Position numbers and translations under genes: made by a program. Of a DNA stretch of 64,000 nt, positions 1 through 8,563 are shown in pieces. This DNA comes from Senegalimassilia anaerobia JC110. Lineage in GTDB: Bacteria; Actinomycetota; Coriobacteriia; Coriobacteriales; Eggerthellaceae. Numbering within the stretch: the stretch's first letter is position 1; the number at the start of each line of letters is the position of its first letter. The stretch lies in the NCBI RefSeq assembly GCF_000236865.1, contig NZ_HE611015.1, positions 257,388 to 321,387 of the forward strand, written 5' to 3'. The notes beneath the pieces were generated by a model. The model did not search any database and had not been told where the DNA came from. It saw nothing but the letters and a program-made list of their open reading frames with translations.

Positions 1-1284
1 GAACCACTGGTCGGTGGCGCGGAAGATGACGGGCTCATGGCAGCGCCAGCAATGCGGATAGCTGTGGCTGATCTTGCGCGCAGCCACGAGCGTGCCCTGC
101 TCGCGCAGCCAATCGATGATGACGGGGTTGGCGTCGTCGGTATCCAGACCCGCGAACGGGCCGGCATCCTCGGTGAGCACGCCGTTGTCGTCGACGGGCA
201 TGAGGATCGGGATGTCGAACTGCAGGCCCACCAGGTAGTCGTCCTGGCCATGGCCCGGGGCGGTGTGGACACAGCCGGTACCGGAGTCGAGCGTGACATG
301 GTCGCCGTAGATGATCTTGCCCTTAAGGTCCTGGCGGATGGGGCAGGTATAGGTAAGGCCGCACAGCTCCGTGCCCTTGAGCACGACGGGCTGGCCGTCC
401 TGGCCGCACACCAGGGAGTAATCCTCCCAACCGGCGATCTCAGCGACTTCCTCGACGAGCTCCTTGGCGAAGATGACGTTGCTGCCGTCGACCTGGACCA
501 TGACGTAATCGGCGTCGGGCATCAGGCACACGGCGGCGTTGGCCGGAAGGGTCCACGGCGTGGTGGTCCAAATGAGCACGTACGCATCGCCGGTGGCGCC
601 GGCGGCCTCGAAGATGCCGGGCATGGCGTCAAGCTTGAACTTCACGTAAACGGACGGGGAAACCTCGTCGGAGTATTCGATTTCGGCCTCGGCAAGAGCC
701 GTATGGCACTTCTTGCACCAGTGGATGGGCTTGCGGCCGCGATATACCTGGCCCTTGAGGTACATATCGCGGAAGATCTCCACGTTGCCGGCCTCGAAGT
801 TCGGGATATAGGTCAGATACGGGTGATCCCAGTCGGCGTTGACGCCCAGGCGCTTGAAGCCATCGCGCTGGATGCCGACGTATTTGGTCGCCCACTCGCG
901 GCACAGACGGCGCAACTCGGGCTGCGGCGTTTCCTTCATCTTATCAGGGCCCAAGGTGACCTCGACCATATGCTCGATAGGCTGGCCGTGGCAGTCCCAA
1001 CCCGGCACGTACGGGGTGAAGTACCCGCGCTGGGCATGGCTTTTGTTCACGAAGTCCTTCAGCACCTTGTTGAAGGCGTGGCCGATGTGGATGGGGCCGT
1101 TGGCATAAGGCGGGCCATCGTGCAGGACGAAGGGCTTGCCGTCCTTGTTCTTCTCGAGAACCTGTTCGTAGATGTGCTCCTGCTCCCACTTCTCAAGCCT
1201 TTTCGGCTCGGATGCCGGCAGGTTGCCTCGCATCGGGAAATCCGTCTGCGGGAGATTCATGGTGTTCTTGTACGTGTTCGCCAC
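1..1284 (-). CDS. ileS: Isoleucyl-tRNA synthetase, N-terminal part (runs off the window)
   Basis: This class I synthetase charges tRNA-Ile in the cytoplasm. The minus strand reads without a stop from 1284 to the window edge, giving about 428 residues of a protein that normally has 900 or more. The N-terminus has the family opening TDFPMRGNLP. The ATP-binding HIGH motif lies in ANGPIHIGHA, followed by the GWDCHGQPIEH stretch and the editing-domain TTTPWTLPANAA region. I chose GTG at 1284 because AGGAAGG lies about 9 nt upstream and the ATG at 1260 has no comparable site. Upstream on the minus strand are a small GACGGC/GCCGTC hairpin and a TATACT-like hexamer near 1352. Very sure of identity. 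Confidence 0.97.
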   Translation of the reverse strand, partial: MANTYKNTMNLPQTDFPMRGNLPASEPKRLEKWEQEHIYEQVLEKNKDGKPFVLHDGPPYANGPIHIGHAFNKVLKDFVNKSHAQRGYFTPYVPGWDCHGQPIEHMVEVTLGPDKMKETPQPELRRLCREWATKYVGIQRDGFKRLGVNADWDHPYLTYIPNFEAGNVEIFRDMYLKGQVYRGRKPIHWCKKCHTALAEAEIEYSDEVSPSVYVKFKLDAMPGIFEAAGATGDAYVLIWTTTPWTLPANAAVCLMPDADYVMVQVDGSNVIFAKELVEEVAEIAGWEDYSLVCGQDGQPVVLKGTELCGLTYTCPIRQDLKGKIIYGDHVTLDSGTGCVHTAPGHGQDDYLVGLQFDIPILMPVDDNGVLTEDAGPFAGLDTDDANPVIIDWLREQGTLVAARKISHSYPHCWRCHEPVIFRATDQWF

Positions 1285-1586
1285 GAGATCGCGCCTTCCT
1301 TTGCCTAACTATGACCAGACGGCGCATGCCGTCCTTGCTTATAAACCCGATTAGTATATAGGAAACCCACGGAAACGAAACGCGCGCAGGCCACATTCCG
1401 AAAAAGCACTCAGAGAAAACGCGGTACCGTTCGTTGCGGTAGCGCAGCGATATGGTTTCGGAAGGTTATACTGGTGTGGACACGTAAGCTGAATACGGGG
1501 CGTTGCGCCGTATGCGCCGCATCGAATCCAAGGGTTTTGCGACGTCTCACCCCGCAGACGGGCAACCTGTTAGGAAAGGCACGACC

Positions 1587-2474
1587 ATGAACCGAAGCTT
1601 CGAGATAGTGACCGACTCTTGCTGCAACCTCACCGAGGAAACCATCGACCGCTATGAACTGCACGTGCTGCCGCTCTCGTTCATGGCCGATGGCGACGAC
1701 ACGGTGTATCGCAGCTATCTCAAAGGCAGGAAAACCGACCTTTCGCAGTTCTATGCCATGATGCGCGAGGGAAAGGTGTTCCGCACCTCGCTTCCCAACC
1801 TTGCCGATACCGAGACGCTGTTCCGCAGCTTGCTCGATCAAGGCAGGGACATCCTATACCTGGGCTTTTCCAGTGGTCTCTCGGGCACCTATGAGGCCAC
1901 CGAGCTTCTCGCAAAGCAATTGCGCGAGGAGTACCCTCAGCGCAAGCTGCTGACGGTCGACACGCTTGCAGCCTCGGGCGGCCAAGGGCTGCTCGTGTGG
2001 CACGCATGCCAGCGCGCCGAGCAGGGCGAGGGCATCGAAGAAGTGCGCGATTGGACGGAGGCGAACAAGCTTCATCTGGCGCATTGGTTCACCGTCGACG
2101 ACCTCATGTTCTTGTGGCGCGGCGGCCGCGTCTCGAAGACGAGCGCCTGGGCCGGCACGCTGCTCAACATCAAGCCGGTCATGCACGTAGACGACGAGGG
2201 GCACCTTGTCCCCTTGGAAAAGGTGCGAGGACGCAAAAAGTCGCTGTCCGCATTGCTCGACCACATGGAGCGCACCGGCACGGCGCCGATCGCCGAGCAA
2301 ACGGTCTTCATCACCCATGGCGATTGCATCGATGATGCGAAATGGCTCGAGAAGAAGATCCGCGAAAGTTTCGGCGTCGAAGACATCCGCATCAACTACG
2401 TCGACCCCGTCATCGGTGCGCATTCCGGCCCGGGCACCATGGCGCTGTTCTTCCTGGCATCGAACCGCGATTAG
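1587..2474 (+). CDS. degV: DegV family fatty-acid-binding protein
   Basis: 295 residues with the DegV opening FEIVTDSCCNLTEE. The internal segment GFSSGLSGTYEA contributes the backbone that holds the fatty-acid carboxylate, and the GGRVSKTSAWAGTLLNIKPV stretch is typical of the family. DegV proteins (FakB-like) bind fatty acids; in Firmicutes they present them to a kinase FakA. No fakA homologue is seen in this window, so the partner is unknown. ATG at 1587 was chosen because AGGAAAGG lies 7 nt upstream; the frame is open back to 1503 but without a ribosome site. A TATACT hexamer at 1467-1472 could be the -10 box. Monocistronic, ending at a hairpin shared with the convergent carrier gene. Confidence 0.93.
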   Translation: MNRSFEIVTDSCCNLTEETIDRYELHVLPLSFMADGDDTVYRSYLKGRKTDLSQFYAMMREGKVFRTSLPNLADTETLFRSLLDQGRDILYLGFSSGLSGTYEATELLAKQLREEYPQRKLLTVDTLAASGGQGLLVWHACQRAEQGEGIEEVRDWTEANKLHLAHWFTVDDLMFLWRGGRVSKTSAWAGTLLNIKPVMHVDDEGHLVPLEKVRGRKKSLSALLDHMERTGTAPIAEQTVFITHGDCIDDAKWLEKKIRESFGVEDIRINYVDPVIGAHSGPGTMALFFLASNRD

Positions 2475-2662
2475 AAACCCGTCCGATACAAAATAACGTG
2501 CCCTGGCTTAATCGCCTGCTCCGCGCGAATCGGAATCTGAAACGTCGACATCACCTTGCTTGATCGACAAGCGACCGCGCGACTCAAGCAAATGATGACG
2601 GGTCTGTTGCGGCAGCGCGACTTGCCCAGACGATCTATCGATCGCACAGCCGGCGCAGACAT

Positions 2663-2693
2663 GAAGAAGGCTCCCCCGCGGGGAGCCTTCTTC
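2663..2693. terminator. Bidirectional hairpin between convergent genes
   Basis: A perfect 14-bp stem, GAAGAAGGCTCCCC with GGGGAGCCTTCTTC, encloses a 3-nt loop. It lies between the 3' ends of degV (plus) and the YfcC-family gene (minus). The 3' arm reads CTTCTTC on both strands, with no long T-run, so efficiency is uncertain. Confidence 0.7.
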
Positions 2694-2714
2694 ATAAGGA
2701 GTATGTTTGCGGCA

Positions 2715-4295
2715 TTATGCGAGCATGACCTGCGCGCACAGGAGGATACCGCCGAACACCAACGTGAACACCACGATGGGCCACACGAACTTGAACCACT
2801 TGGAGTACTTCATATCCAACATGGTAAGGGTTGCCAAAACCAGGCCGGTAGGTGCGAGGTAGAGCATCGCGTACTGACCCCACTGATAAGCGCAGACGAT
2901 GGAGTAGCGATCGATGCCGACCGTATCGGCCAGGGGAGCCATAATGGGCATTGCCAAAACGGCCAGACCGGAGGAAGACGGGACCACGAAGCCGAGCAGG
3001 AAGAACAGCAGCATCATGATCAGGATGAACGCCGGGCCCGCCATGCCCTGGACCGCGTTGGAGGACCAGAACAGGAGCGTGTCGGAGATCAGGCCCTCTT
3101 CCATGATCAGGTTGATGCCACGGGCCAGGCCGATGATCAGGGAAACGCCGACCAGCGAGGATGCGCCGTTGATGAACGCGTTCACCACGGTCTTCTCGTC
3201 GGTACCCGAGATGAACATGATGATGATTGAGATGGCCAGGAACATGGCAGCCATCTGCGGGAACCACCAGTGCAGGTTCATGACGCCGTACACCATAAGG
3301 ACGAAGGCGGAGATGAAGAGCACCAGGATGGCCTTCTTGCGCAGGCTGAAGCCTTCTGCATGGGCAGCAGCGGTCTCGCCGCGCTCAACGTTGAACAGCT
3401 GCGCGAAGTGCTCGCGATCCTCGTAGGTATAAGAAGCCTCGGGGTTGGCCTTGATCTTCTTGCAGTACCAGTACAGGTAGCTGATGACCACGATGGCGCC
3501 CACGATGCAGCCGCCGACGCGCCACTCGAAGCCCTCCATGAAGTTGATGCCCGCCGCGTTCGAGGCGATAACGACGCTGAACGGGTTAATCGTGGAGAAC
3601 GTGGTGCCCATGGAGCCGGCCAGGAAGATAGCGCCAACGCATACGATGGAGTCGTATCCGAGCGCTAGGAACACCGGTACCAGAATCGGGTAGAACGCCA
3701 CAGCCTCCTCTTCAAGGCCGCACGAGGTGCCGCCGAGGACCATGAGCAGGGCGACCAGGAACACGAGCAAGAACTCATGGCCTTTGGTCTTTTTCGTCAA
3801 AGCCATCAGACCGGATTCGAACGCTCCGGTTGCGTTGACCACGCCGATCAGACCGCCGAGCACCAGGATGAACACCATGATGTCGACGCCGTCGATCGTG
3901 CCGGATACCATTGCCTGCGTGACATCGGCGATGCCCTTAGGCTGAGCCTGAAGCTGCTCATAGGTTCCGGGGATCGAAATGGCCTTCGTGATGGACCCGC
4001 CGGTGAACTGCTCGATGTCGATCTGCACGCCGAGCTGATCGAGCTCGTCCTGCGTTGCCGGCACCTCGCTGATCTCGCCCTGCGGGCTCGTGACCGTCAG
4101 CACATTGGAGTCGGCCACATACTGAAGCTTCGCGTACTGTCCTGCCGGCACGAACGACGTTGCGATAACCGCGATGATGGTCAAGACGAACAGGATGGTG
4201 AACGCCGTCGGGAAACTAAGCTTCTTCTTCCTCTTCGTCTTCTTCTTCACCACGGGCCCGCCTGCGGAGTCGACGGCAGCGGCCTCGGTAGACAT
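2715..4295 (-). CDS. YfcC-family (DcuC-like) membrane carrier
   Basis: 526 residues. It starts with a Lys/Arg-rich cytoplasmic leader (KKKTKRKKK), and about ten or more hydrophobic segments follow. Diagnostic YfcC/C4-dicarboxylate anaerobic carrier features are the GGTSCGLEEEAVAFYPILVP stretch, FSTINPFSVVIASNAAGI in the middle, and PSSSGLAVLAMPIMAPLAD near the end. Proteins of this family move amino acids, peptides or dicarboxylates across the membrane; the substrate here cannot be told from sequence. ATG 4295 was chosen because AAAGGGGGG lies just upstream, although the frame is open to 4442. It is divergent from a membrane LuxR regulator, which suggests but does not prove regulation by it. 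Confidence 0.85.
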   Translation of the reverse strand: MSTEAAAVDSAGGPVVKKKTKRKKKLSFPTAFTILFVLTIIAVIATSFVPAGQYAKLQYVADSNVLTVTSPQGEISEVPATQDELDQLGVQIDIEQFTGGSITKAISIPGTYEQLQAQPKGIADVTQAMVSGTIDGVDIMVFILVLGGLIGVVNATGAFESGLMALTKKTKGHEFLLVFLVALLMVLGGTSCGLEEEAVAFYPILVPVFLALGYDSIVCVGAIFLAGSMGTTFSTINPFSVVIASNAAGINFMEGFEWRVGGCIVGAIVVISYLYWYCKKIKANPEASYTYEDREHFAQLFNVERGETAAAHAEGFSLRKKAILVLFISAFVLMVYGVMNLHWWFPQMAAMFLAISIIIMFISGTDEKTVVNAFINGASSLVGVSLIIGLARGINLIMEEGLISDTLLFWSSNAVQGMAGPAFILIMMLLFFLLGFVVPSSSGLAVLAMPIMAPLADTVGIDRYSIVCAYQWGQYAMLYLAPTGLVLATLTMLDMKYSKWFKFVWPIVVFTLVFGGILLCAQVMLA

Positions 4296-4461
4296 ATGCA
4301 CCCCCCTTTCATGGAGTTCCGGACTCTCATCCGGTATAGCGTTGTCGCAACTTCCACGTTCCGCTTGGCTCAGTCCGCTTGATTGCGAGCGACTTGCGCC
4401 CGTGCTTTTCGGGCTGCACACATCATTGCCAGGTTTAGGCATATATCACCAGAGGAAAGCT

Positions 4462-4511
4462 GGGTATAGATGAAGGTATAAACCGGGTATAGGTACTTCT
4501 CATCAGGTATT
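4462..4511. promoter_or_regulatory. GGTATA direct repeats in a divergent promoter region
   Basis: The motif GGTAT(A) recurs in the same orientation at 4463, 4475, 4486 and 4506, with spacings of 12, 11 and 20 nt, between the divergent carrier and LuxR genes. A TATACT hexamer at 4534-4539 could be the -10 box of the LuxR gene. Helically phased direct repeats in a divergent promoter are compatible with an operator, possibly for the neighbouring LuxR protein. That assignment is inference. Confidence 0.35.
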
Positions 4512-4585
4512 TCTTTGTTTAGGAGATGTAGCGTATACTGAACCCGTTCTGACTGGGACCCATAACCAAACGAAAGCGATGCGCT

Positions 4586-5551
4586 ATGGATTCAAGTATG
4601 TTCCTGTTTTACTACTCGATCGCCATGCAGATATGCGCGATCTTGACCTCGGCATGCTGCCTGGCATCCTACTTGGTCTCGCGCAACAAGGTGCAGCTGT
4701 ACTGCTTCGCAGGCTTTCTCATGTACTACGCCGACTGCATGCTGGTGTTCCGCGACGATTACGTGATGGCATCGGAGTCGGCGGTATCGCATGAGGCGTT
4801 CTTCATCGGGGACCCCGCTTTTTCCATCATCTTCGGTTGCGCTACGCTCATGTCGTTTTGGTTGATGGTGTGCGCCTACGTCGAAGAAGATTCGATTATC
4901 GTCAAGTTCGGCCCGGCGTATCTGTTCGTCGGCGCAAGCCTTGCCGTGACGCTGCTCCTTCCGCAAGGGTATGTGCACATGTTCGTGTTTTATTCGCTGC
5001 GCGAGGTGTTCATCGCCTGGATGCTGTTTTTCGCAGCATATAAATACATCACCACCGACGACGATCGGTTACGGCTGCGACTAAGCCGCTTCCCGAAGTT
5101 CTATGTGCTGCTTTGGGTTCTGCTGCTTGCGGTGGTGGCCGAAAACGGCTTGGTATTGCTGCTGATCGGCCCCGGACACGTGGATATTCCCCTGGGCTTC
5201 TTCCCGGAACGCAACTTCGCAGAGAACCTGCTTGCCTTGGTCTGCGAGTTCGTGGCCCTGCGCTCTTCGTTAACGTACCTTTCCGTACGCCATAGCGAAC
5301 CTCCCACGCAAGGTGGCGACCAGGTGGAAACCTATATCGACCACAACCTGGTACCGTACGCGGCATCCCACAAGCTGACGCCTCGCGAAACCGAGATCTT
5401 GCGACTGGTGCTGCTTGGCAAGGACAACCAGAACATAGCAGCCGAGCTATCGCTTGCACCGGGAACCGTGAAAGTGCACGTGCACAATATCCTGAAGAAA
5501 TCGCAGAAAGCGAACAGACAGGAGTTGATACAGGATTACTGGGACTACTAG
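4586..5551 (+). CDS. Membrane-bound LuxR-type transcriptional regulator
   Basis: 321 residues. The first ~235 residues form about six to seven hydrophobic segments. A GerE/LuxR helix-turn-helix occupies about residues 264-315 (TPRETEILRLVLLGK, then IAAELSLAPGTVKVHVHNIL). There is no receiver domain and no autoinducer domain, so the membrane part is the likely sensor. Many such one-component regulators occur in Eggerthellaceae, usually beside the transporter or oxidoreductase they control. Here the divergent neighbour is the YfcC-family carrier, which is therefore the best candidate target. No good Shine-Dalgarno precedes the ATG. Confidence 0.88.
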   Translation: MDSSMFLFYYSIAMQICAILTSACCLASYLVSRNKVQLYCFAGFLMYYADCMLVFRDDYVMASESAVSHEAFFIGDPAFSIIFGCATLMSFWLMVCAYVEEDSIIVKFGPAYLFVGASLAVTLLLPQGYVHMFVFYSLREVFIAWMLFFAAYKYITTDDDRLRLRLSRFPKFYVLLWVLLLAVVAENGLVLLLIGPGHVDIPLGFFPERNFAENLLALVCEFVALRSSLTYLSVRHSEPPTQGGDQVETYIDHNLVPYAASHKLTPRETEILRLVLLGKDNQNIAAELSLAPGTVKVHVHNILKKSQKANRQELIQDYWDY

Positions 5552-5684
5552 CCGTTCATCCGCTTATCCCAAACGCTCCAATCGGTCATACGCATGGAGG
5601 CGCTCAGCAAGCGGGAACCATCAAACCCGTGAGCCAACGGGCAAACTTCGTCACCGTGATGCCCGTGGCAGGCCGAACACGCAC

Positions 5685-5721
5685 GCAGCGCCTACGTCGC
5701 CATCGGGAACGCAGGCGCTGC
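5685..5721. terminator. Possible terminator hairpin between convergent luxR-type gene and dinB
   Basis: Nine-bp perfect inverted repeat GCAGCGCCT/AGGCGCTGC with a 19-nt loop, located between the 3' ends of the two convergent genes. There is no T-run on either strand, so this is a weak call. Confidence 0.35.
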
Positions 5722-5732
5722 ATACAGCATGC

Positions 5733-7031
5733 TCACTTATAATCGGCAGGGTTCTTGGCGGCGGTGCCGGTGGTGTTGCCGTCGTTGCGCAGCTCGTGGC
5801 CGAAACGCACCGCCCCTTCCCCGAAGCGATCTTTCACCAGATCGGTTGCAGCAAGCAGGCCACGCCGCTTCGACTCGTCTTGAATACGCGGCTTCGCATC
5901 GCCCTCGAGAGGGGCGACCTGCTTTACGTCGAACAAGCTGCCCTGCTCGCCTTCCGGCTCGGAAAACCCGGACACGGACACCCCGATAAGGCGCACAGCG
6001 ATGCCGGGCTCCCATAGCTCATCGAGCATGCTGCAGAGCTCGGGGGCGAACAGCAGCTCGTCATCGGTAGGCCGGGCAAGCCTGCGCTGGACCGAGCGGC
6101 TCGACCTGTCGGGATATCGAAGGCGCAAGCCGATGGTGGACCCGCGCAAGCTCTTGCCGCGCAGCCGCCGCCCTACCTTTGCCGCCTGCGTGCAGATGGC
6201 CGCCTCGATATCCTCGCGCATACGAAGATCGTTCGCGAAGGTGACCTCGTTCGACACCGATTTCACCGGCGCATGTTGCTGGATGGGCGAATCATCAAGA
6301 CCGCAGGCCCGCATATACATGACGCGTCCGTTCTTCCCGAACAGGCGCTCAAGGCGCGCCGTGCCCTCGCACACCAGCTGCCCGAGCGTTTCCACCCCAT
6401 GGCTTTTCAGGCGCTGCTCAGCTGCGGCACCGATGCCGCTCATGCTGCGCACGGGAAGTGGATCGAGGAACATGCGCTCGGTTCCCGGATAGACGACGGT
6501 GAGGCCGCGGGGCTTGTCCATATCGGAAGCGATCTTCGCAACCGTCTTCGAGGTCCCCACCCCTACCGAGCACGTTACGCCAAGCTGCTCGACCCGCTGC
6601 TGGATGCGCCTTGCCACGGCAACGGGGTGCTCCCTGTTGGTGCGCGTGGGGGTGACGTCAAGGAAGGCCTCGTCGATGCTGACCTGCTGCACAAGCGGCG
6701 TCTCATCGTTCAAAATGGACATGACCTGGTTGCTGACCTGCTTGTACCGATCGAACCTGCCTGCGGCCCAGATGGCCTGGGGGCAAAGCTTGCGCGCCGT
6801 TGCCGCGGGCATGGCGGAACGAACGCCGAATACTCGCGCTTCATAGGACGCCGTGGACACCACGCCGTGCTTGTCGGCGCTTCCCCCGACGATAACGGGT
6901 TTGCCACGCCAACCGGGATGGTCAAGCTGCTCGACGGAGGCGAAGAACGCGTCAAGATCGACCAGCAGGATTGCCGGCCCATCCCAGGGTTCCAAAGGCA
7001 GCATGCCCTCATGTTCGCTCGAATCGATCAT
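5733..7031 (-). CDS. dinB: DNA polymerase IV (Y-family translesion polymerase)
   Basis: 432 residues. The N-terminal palm has the metal-binding LVDLDAFFASVEQ motif, and the second catalytic acidic pair lies in VSIDEAFLDV. The little-finger domain follows. QGSLFDV near residue 358 is a beta-clamp-binding motif. It performs error-prone bypass synthesis past lesions. The start ATG has no Shine-Dalgarno, but TAAACT (7039-7044) lies exactly 7 nt upstream, a layout expected for a leaderless mRNA and seen at three other loci here. I find no GAAC-N4-GTTC box upstream, unlike pcrA and uvrA. Divergent from the aminotransferase-like gene at 7131. Confidence 0.95.
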   Translation of the reverse strand: MIDSSEHEGMLPLEPWDGPAILLVDLDAFFASVEQLDHPGWRGKPVIVGGSADKHGVVSTASYEARVFGVRSAMPAATARKLCPQAIWAAGRFDRYKQVSNQVMSILNDETPLVQQVSIDEAFLDVTPTRTNREHPVAVARRIQQRVEQLGVTCSVGVGTSKTVAKIASDMDKPRGLTVVYPGTERMFLDPLPVRSMSGIGAAAEQRLKSHGVETLGQLVCEGTARLERLFGKNGRVMYMRACGLDDSPIQQHAPVKSVSNEVTFANDLRMREDIEAAICTQAAKVGRRLRGKSLRGSTIGLRLRYPDRSSRSVQRRLARPTDDELLFAPELCSMLDELWEPGIAVRLIGVSVSGFSEPEGEQGSLFDVKQVAPLEGDAKPRIQDESKRRGLLAATDLVKDRFGEGAVRFGHELRNDGNTTGTAAKNPADYK

Positions 7032-7038
7032 GTGTTCC

Positions 7039-7044
7039 AGTTTA
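7039..7044 (-). promoter_or_regulatory. -10 hexamer for leaderless dinB
   Basis: TAAACT on the minus strand, separated from the dinB ATG by exactly 7 nt, with no ribosome-binding site between them. Confidence 0.45.
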
Positions 7045-7130
7045 CCACGGGGTTCGGGGCTCGAAACGCTGTGCTACTATAAGCGTTCGGCTTTATCGCG
7101 ATATCGGGCACCAACGGGAAGGAGGGCGGT

Positions 7131-8258
7131 TTGGACGGATTGAACGGACGCCTTCGCACCACAGGATGGGGTGCCTTTGCTCCCGTATCGACGGCACCCG
7201 ACATGTTGCCCGGTTCCGAGATCTCCATCATCGATTGGCTCGACTTCTCGCAGACGCTCAATCCGCTCGGCATGCCCGAGGCCTTCAGCCCTGCGCTGAA
7301 CCTGCTGACGCGAAACCCCATCACGCCGGAAGAAGAACGCACGGCGCAAGCCCAAATTCCCGAGCTGCTGGCAAAACGCTACGGCGTACACCCCGATTGC
7401 GTAGCCGTCGGCGCATCGGCGACCGACGTGCTAGCTGCCGTGGCGAACTCGTTCGAGCCACGATCCGTGGCGGTGCCCGTACCCTCTCGCGCCGCCTATG
7501 AGCGATGCCTGGGAACCGCCGGCCATCGCATCGTGGAGGTTCCCGGCCCTGATGGCTTCGTGGTCCCCGACCCGCAGGCCGTTCGACGCATGGGACTATC
7601 CTTCGATGCGGCCATGCTCGCCAACCCCGCCTTCCCCACCAGCCGGCTGCTGGCGCGGCAAACGCTGCTGGATTACCTGCAAGCCTGCGCATGGGTGATC
7701 GTCGACGAGCGGGGAATCGACCTGACGTTCGGCGGCGAATCAACGGCGACCATGATCGATGAGCATTCGAACCTCATCGTTATCCGGTCGCTCACGGACA
7801 CGTTCTCGCTGCCCGGCATGCCCCTGTCGTGCGCATTGGCGCACCCCGCCGTCGCAAGCCGCATCTCCCAGATAGCCAAACGCCCGGCCTCCGCCGCGCT
7901 CAGCGCGCGCTTGCTGAAGCTGGCCACGCCCGATCATCACCTGGAACGGGCGCGCGAAGTGCTTGAAACGGAGATACCTTGGATGCAGTGCATGCTCAGC
8001 TTGGTACCCGGGATCAGCATCTATCCAGCGGAAGCCAATTACGTGATGTGCTCGTTCGCCCCGGGACGCTCCATGCATCTGGGAGCCGCGGATGCGCCCG
8101 ACCTCGTGCGCAAGCTGCACAAGCGTGGATTCCCGGTTCGCACGCTCGATCGCACGCCCGGGGTCTCGCCCGGAAGCCATTTTTGCGTGAGCGTGCGCAC
8201 AAGGTCGGACAACGAGCGATTCATCACCGTTTTGCGGCAGATCGTCGCCGGAAGCTGA
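7131..8258 (+). CDS. Aminotransferase-fold (CobD/HisC-like) protein lacking the PLP lysine
   Basis: 375 residues aligning by eye with class I/II PLP-dependent aminotransferases of the threonine-phosphate decarboxylase / histidinol-phosphate aminotransferase type. It has an FSQTLNPLG opening (family: FSxNxNPLG), VGASATDVL (family: GNGATELI), VDERGIDL around D192, and a C-terminal SVRT arginine. The family active-site segment RSLTKxFxLPGxRxG reads RSLTDTFSLPGMPLS here, so the Schiff-base lysine is Asp223 and the following arginine is proline. The substrate segment NPNNPTG is NPAFPTS. It is therefore probably not a normal PLP enzyme, though the reading frame is intact and full length. The start is TTG at 7131 with GGAGG about 7 nt upstream. 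Function unknown. Confidence 0.8.
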   Translation: MDGLNGRLRTTGWGAFAPVSTAPDMLPGSEISIIDWLDFSQTLNPLGMPEAFSPALNLLTRNPITPEEERTAQAQIPELLAKRYGVHPDCVAVGASATDVLAAVANSFEPRSVAVPVPSRAAYERCLGTAGHRIVEVPGPDGFVVPDPQAVRRMGLSFDAAMLANPAFPTSRLLARQTLLDYLQACAWVIVDERGIDLTFGGESTATMIDEHSNLIVIRSLTDTFSLPGMPLSCALAHPAVASRISQIAKRPASAALSARLLKLATPDHHLERAREVLETEIPWMQCMLSLVPGISIYPAEANYVMCSFAPGRSMHLGAADAPDLVRKLHKRGFPVRTLDRTPGVSPGSHFCVSVRTRSDNERFITVLRQIVAGS

Positions 8259-8273
8259 CCCGGCCAACGAAAA

Positions 8274-8325
8274 CGGCGCCGTCATCGCACCGGGACCTGA
8301 GACGTCCTATGCGATGGCGGCGCCG
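8274..8325. terminator. Bidirectional intrinsic terminator
   Basis: A long stem of about 15-16 bp with one mismatch (GGCGCCGtCATCGCA with TGCGATGgCGGCGCC) closes a loop of about 20 nt. TTTT follows within a few nt on both strands. It separates the convergent aminotransferase-like gene and copA. Confidence 0.8.
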
Positions 8326-8353
8326 CGATTTTGCGAGTCCGGAAACGACCCGT

Positions 8354-8563
8354 CTACTCGATGCCCTTCACCTCGTAGCCGGCTTCGACAACGGCGTTCA
8401 CGAGCACGGTATCGTCCACCGCATCGGCAAGCTTCGCAACGGCGGTGCCGGCATCAAGGTCGACGACGGCCTCCGACACGCCCTCTACGTCCTCGAGCGC
8501 CTTCTTCACATGGGCGACGCACTTCGGGCACATCATACCCTCGACGGTGAGCTTCTTTTCCAT
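8354..8563 (-). other. CopZ-like copper chaperone, possible separate product from an internal start in copA
   Basis: The C-terminal HMA domain of CopA begins at an in-frame ATG (codon 803). Immediately upstream is AAGGAGAT (8568-8575), a near-perfect Shine-Dalgarno 6 nt from the ATG. Translation from it would give 69 residues beginning MEKKLTVEGMMCPKC, the size and composition of a stand-alone CopZ chaperone. The upstream linker is an acidic, Ala-rich spacer. Dual use (fused domain and free chaperone) is inference. It recalls E. coli copA, where a programmed frameshift releases an HMA domain. Confidence 0.5.

Noticed and set aside
1420..1429. T-box-like CGGTACCGCG on the minus strand upstream of ileS
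   Set aside because: The T-box needs a UGGN bulge that pairs with the tRNA acceptor end. Here the corresponding bases are CGGU, and no matching terminator/antiterminator partner or specifier stem is seen.
7131..8258. Annotation as threonine-phosphate decarboxylase (cobD) or hisC
   Set aside because: The PLP lysine is missing and no cobalamin or histidine genes are nearby.
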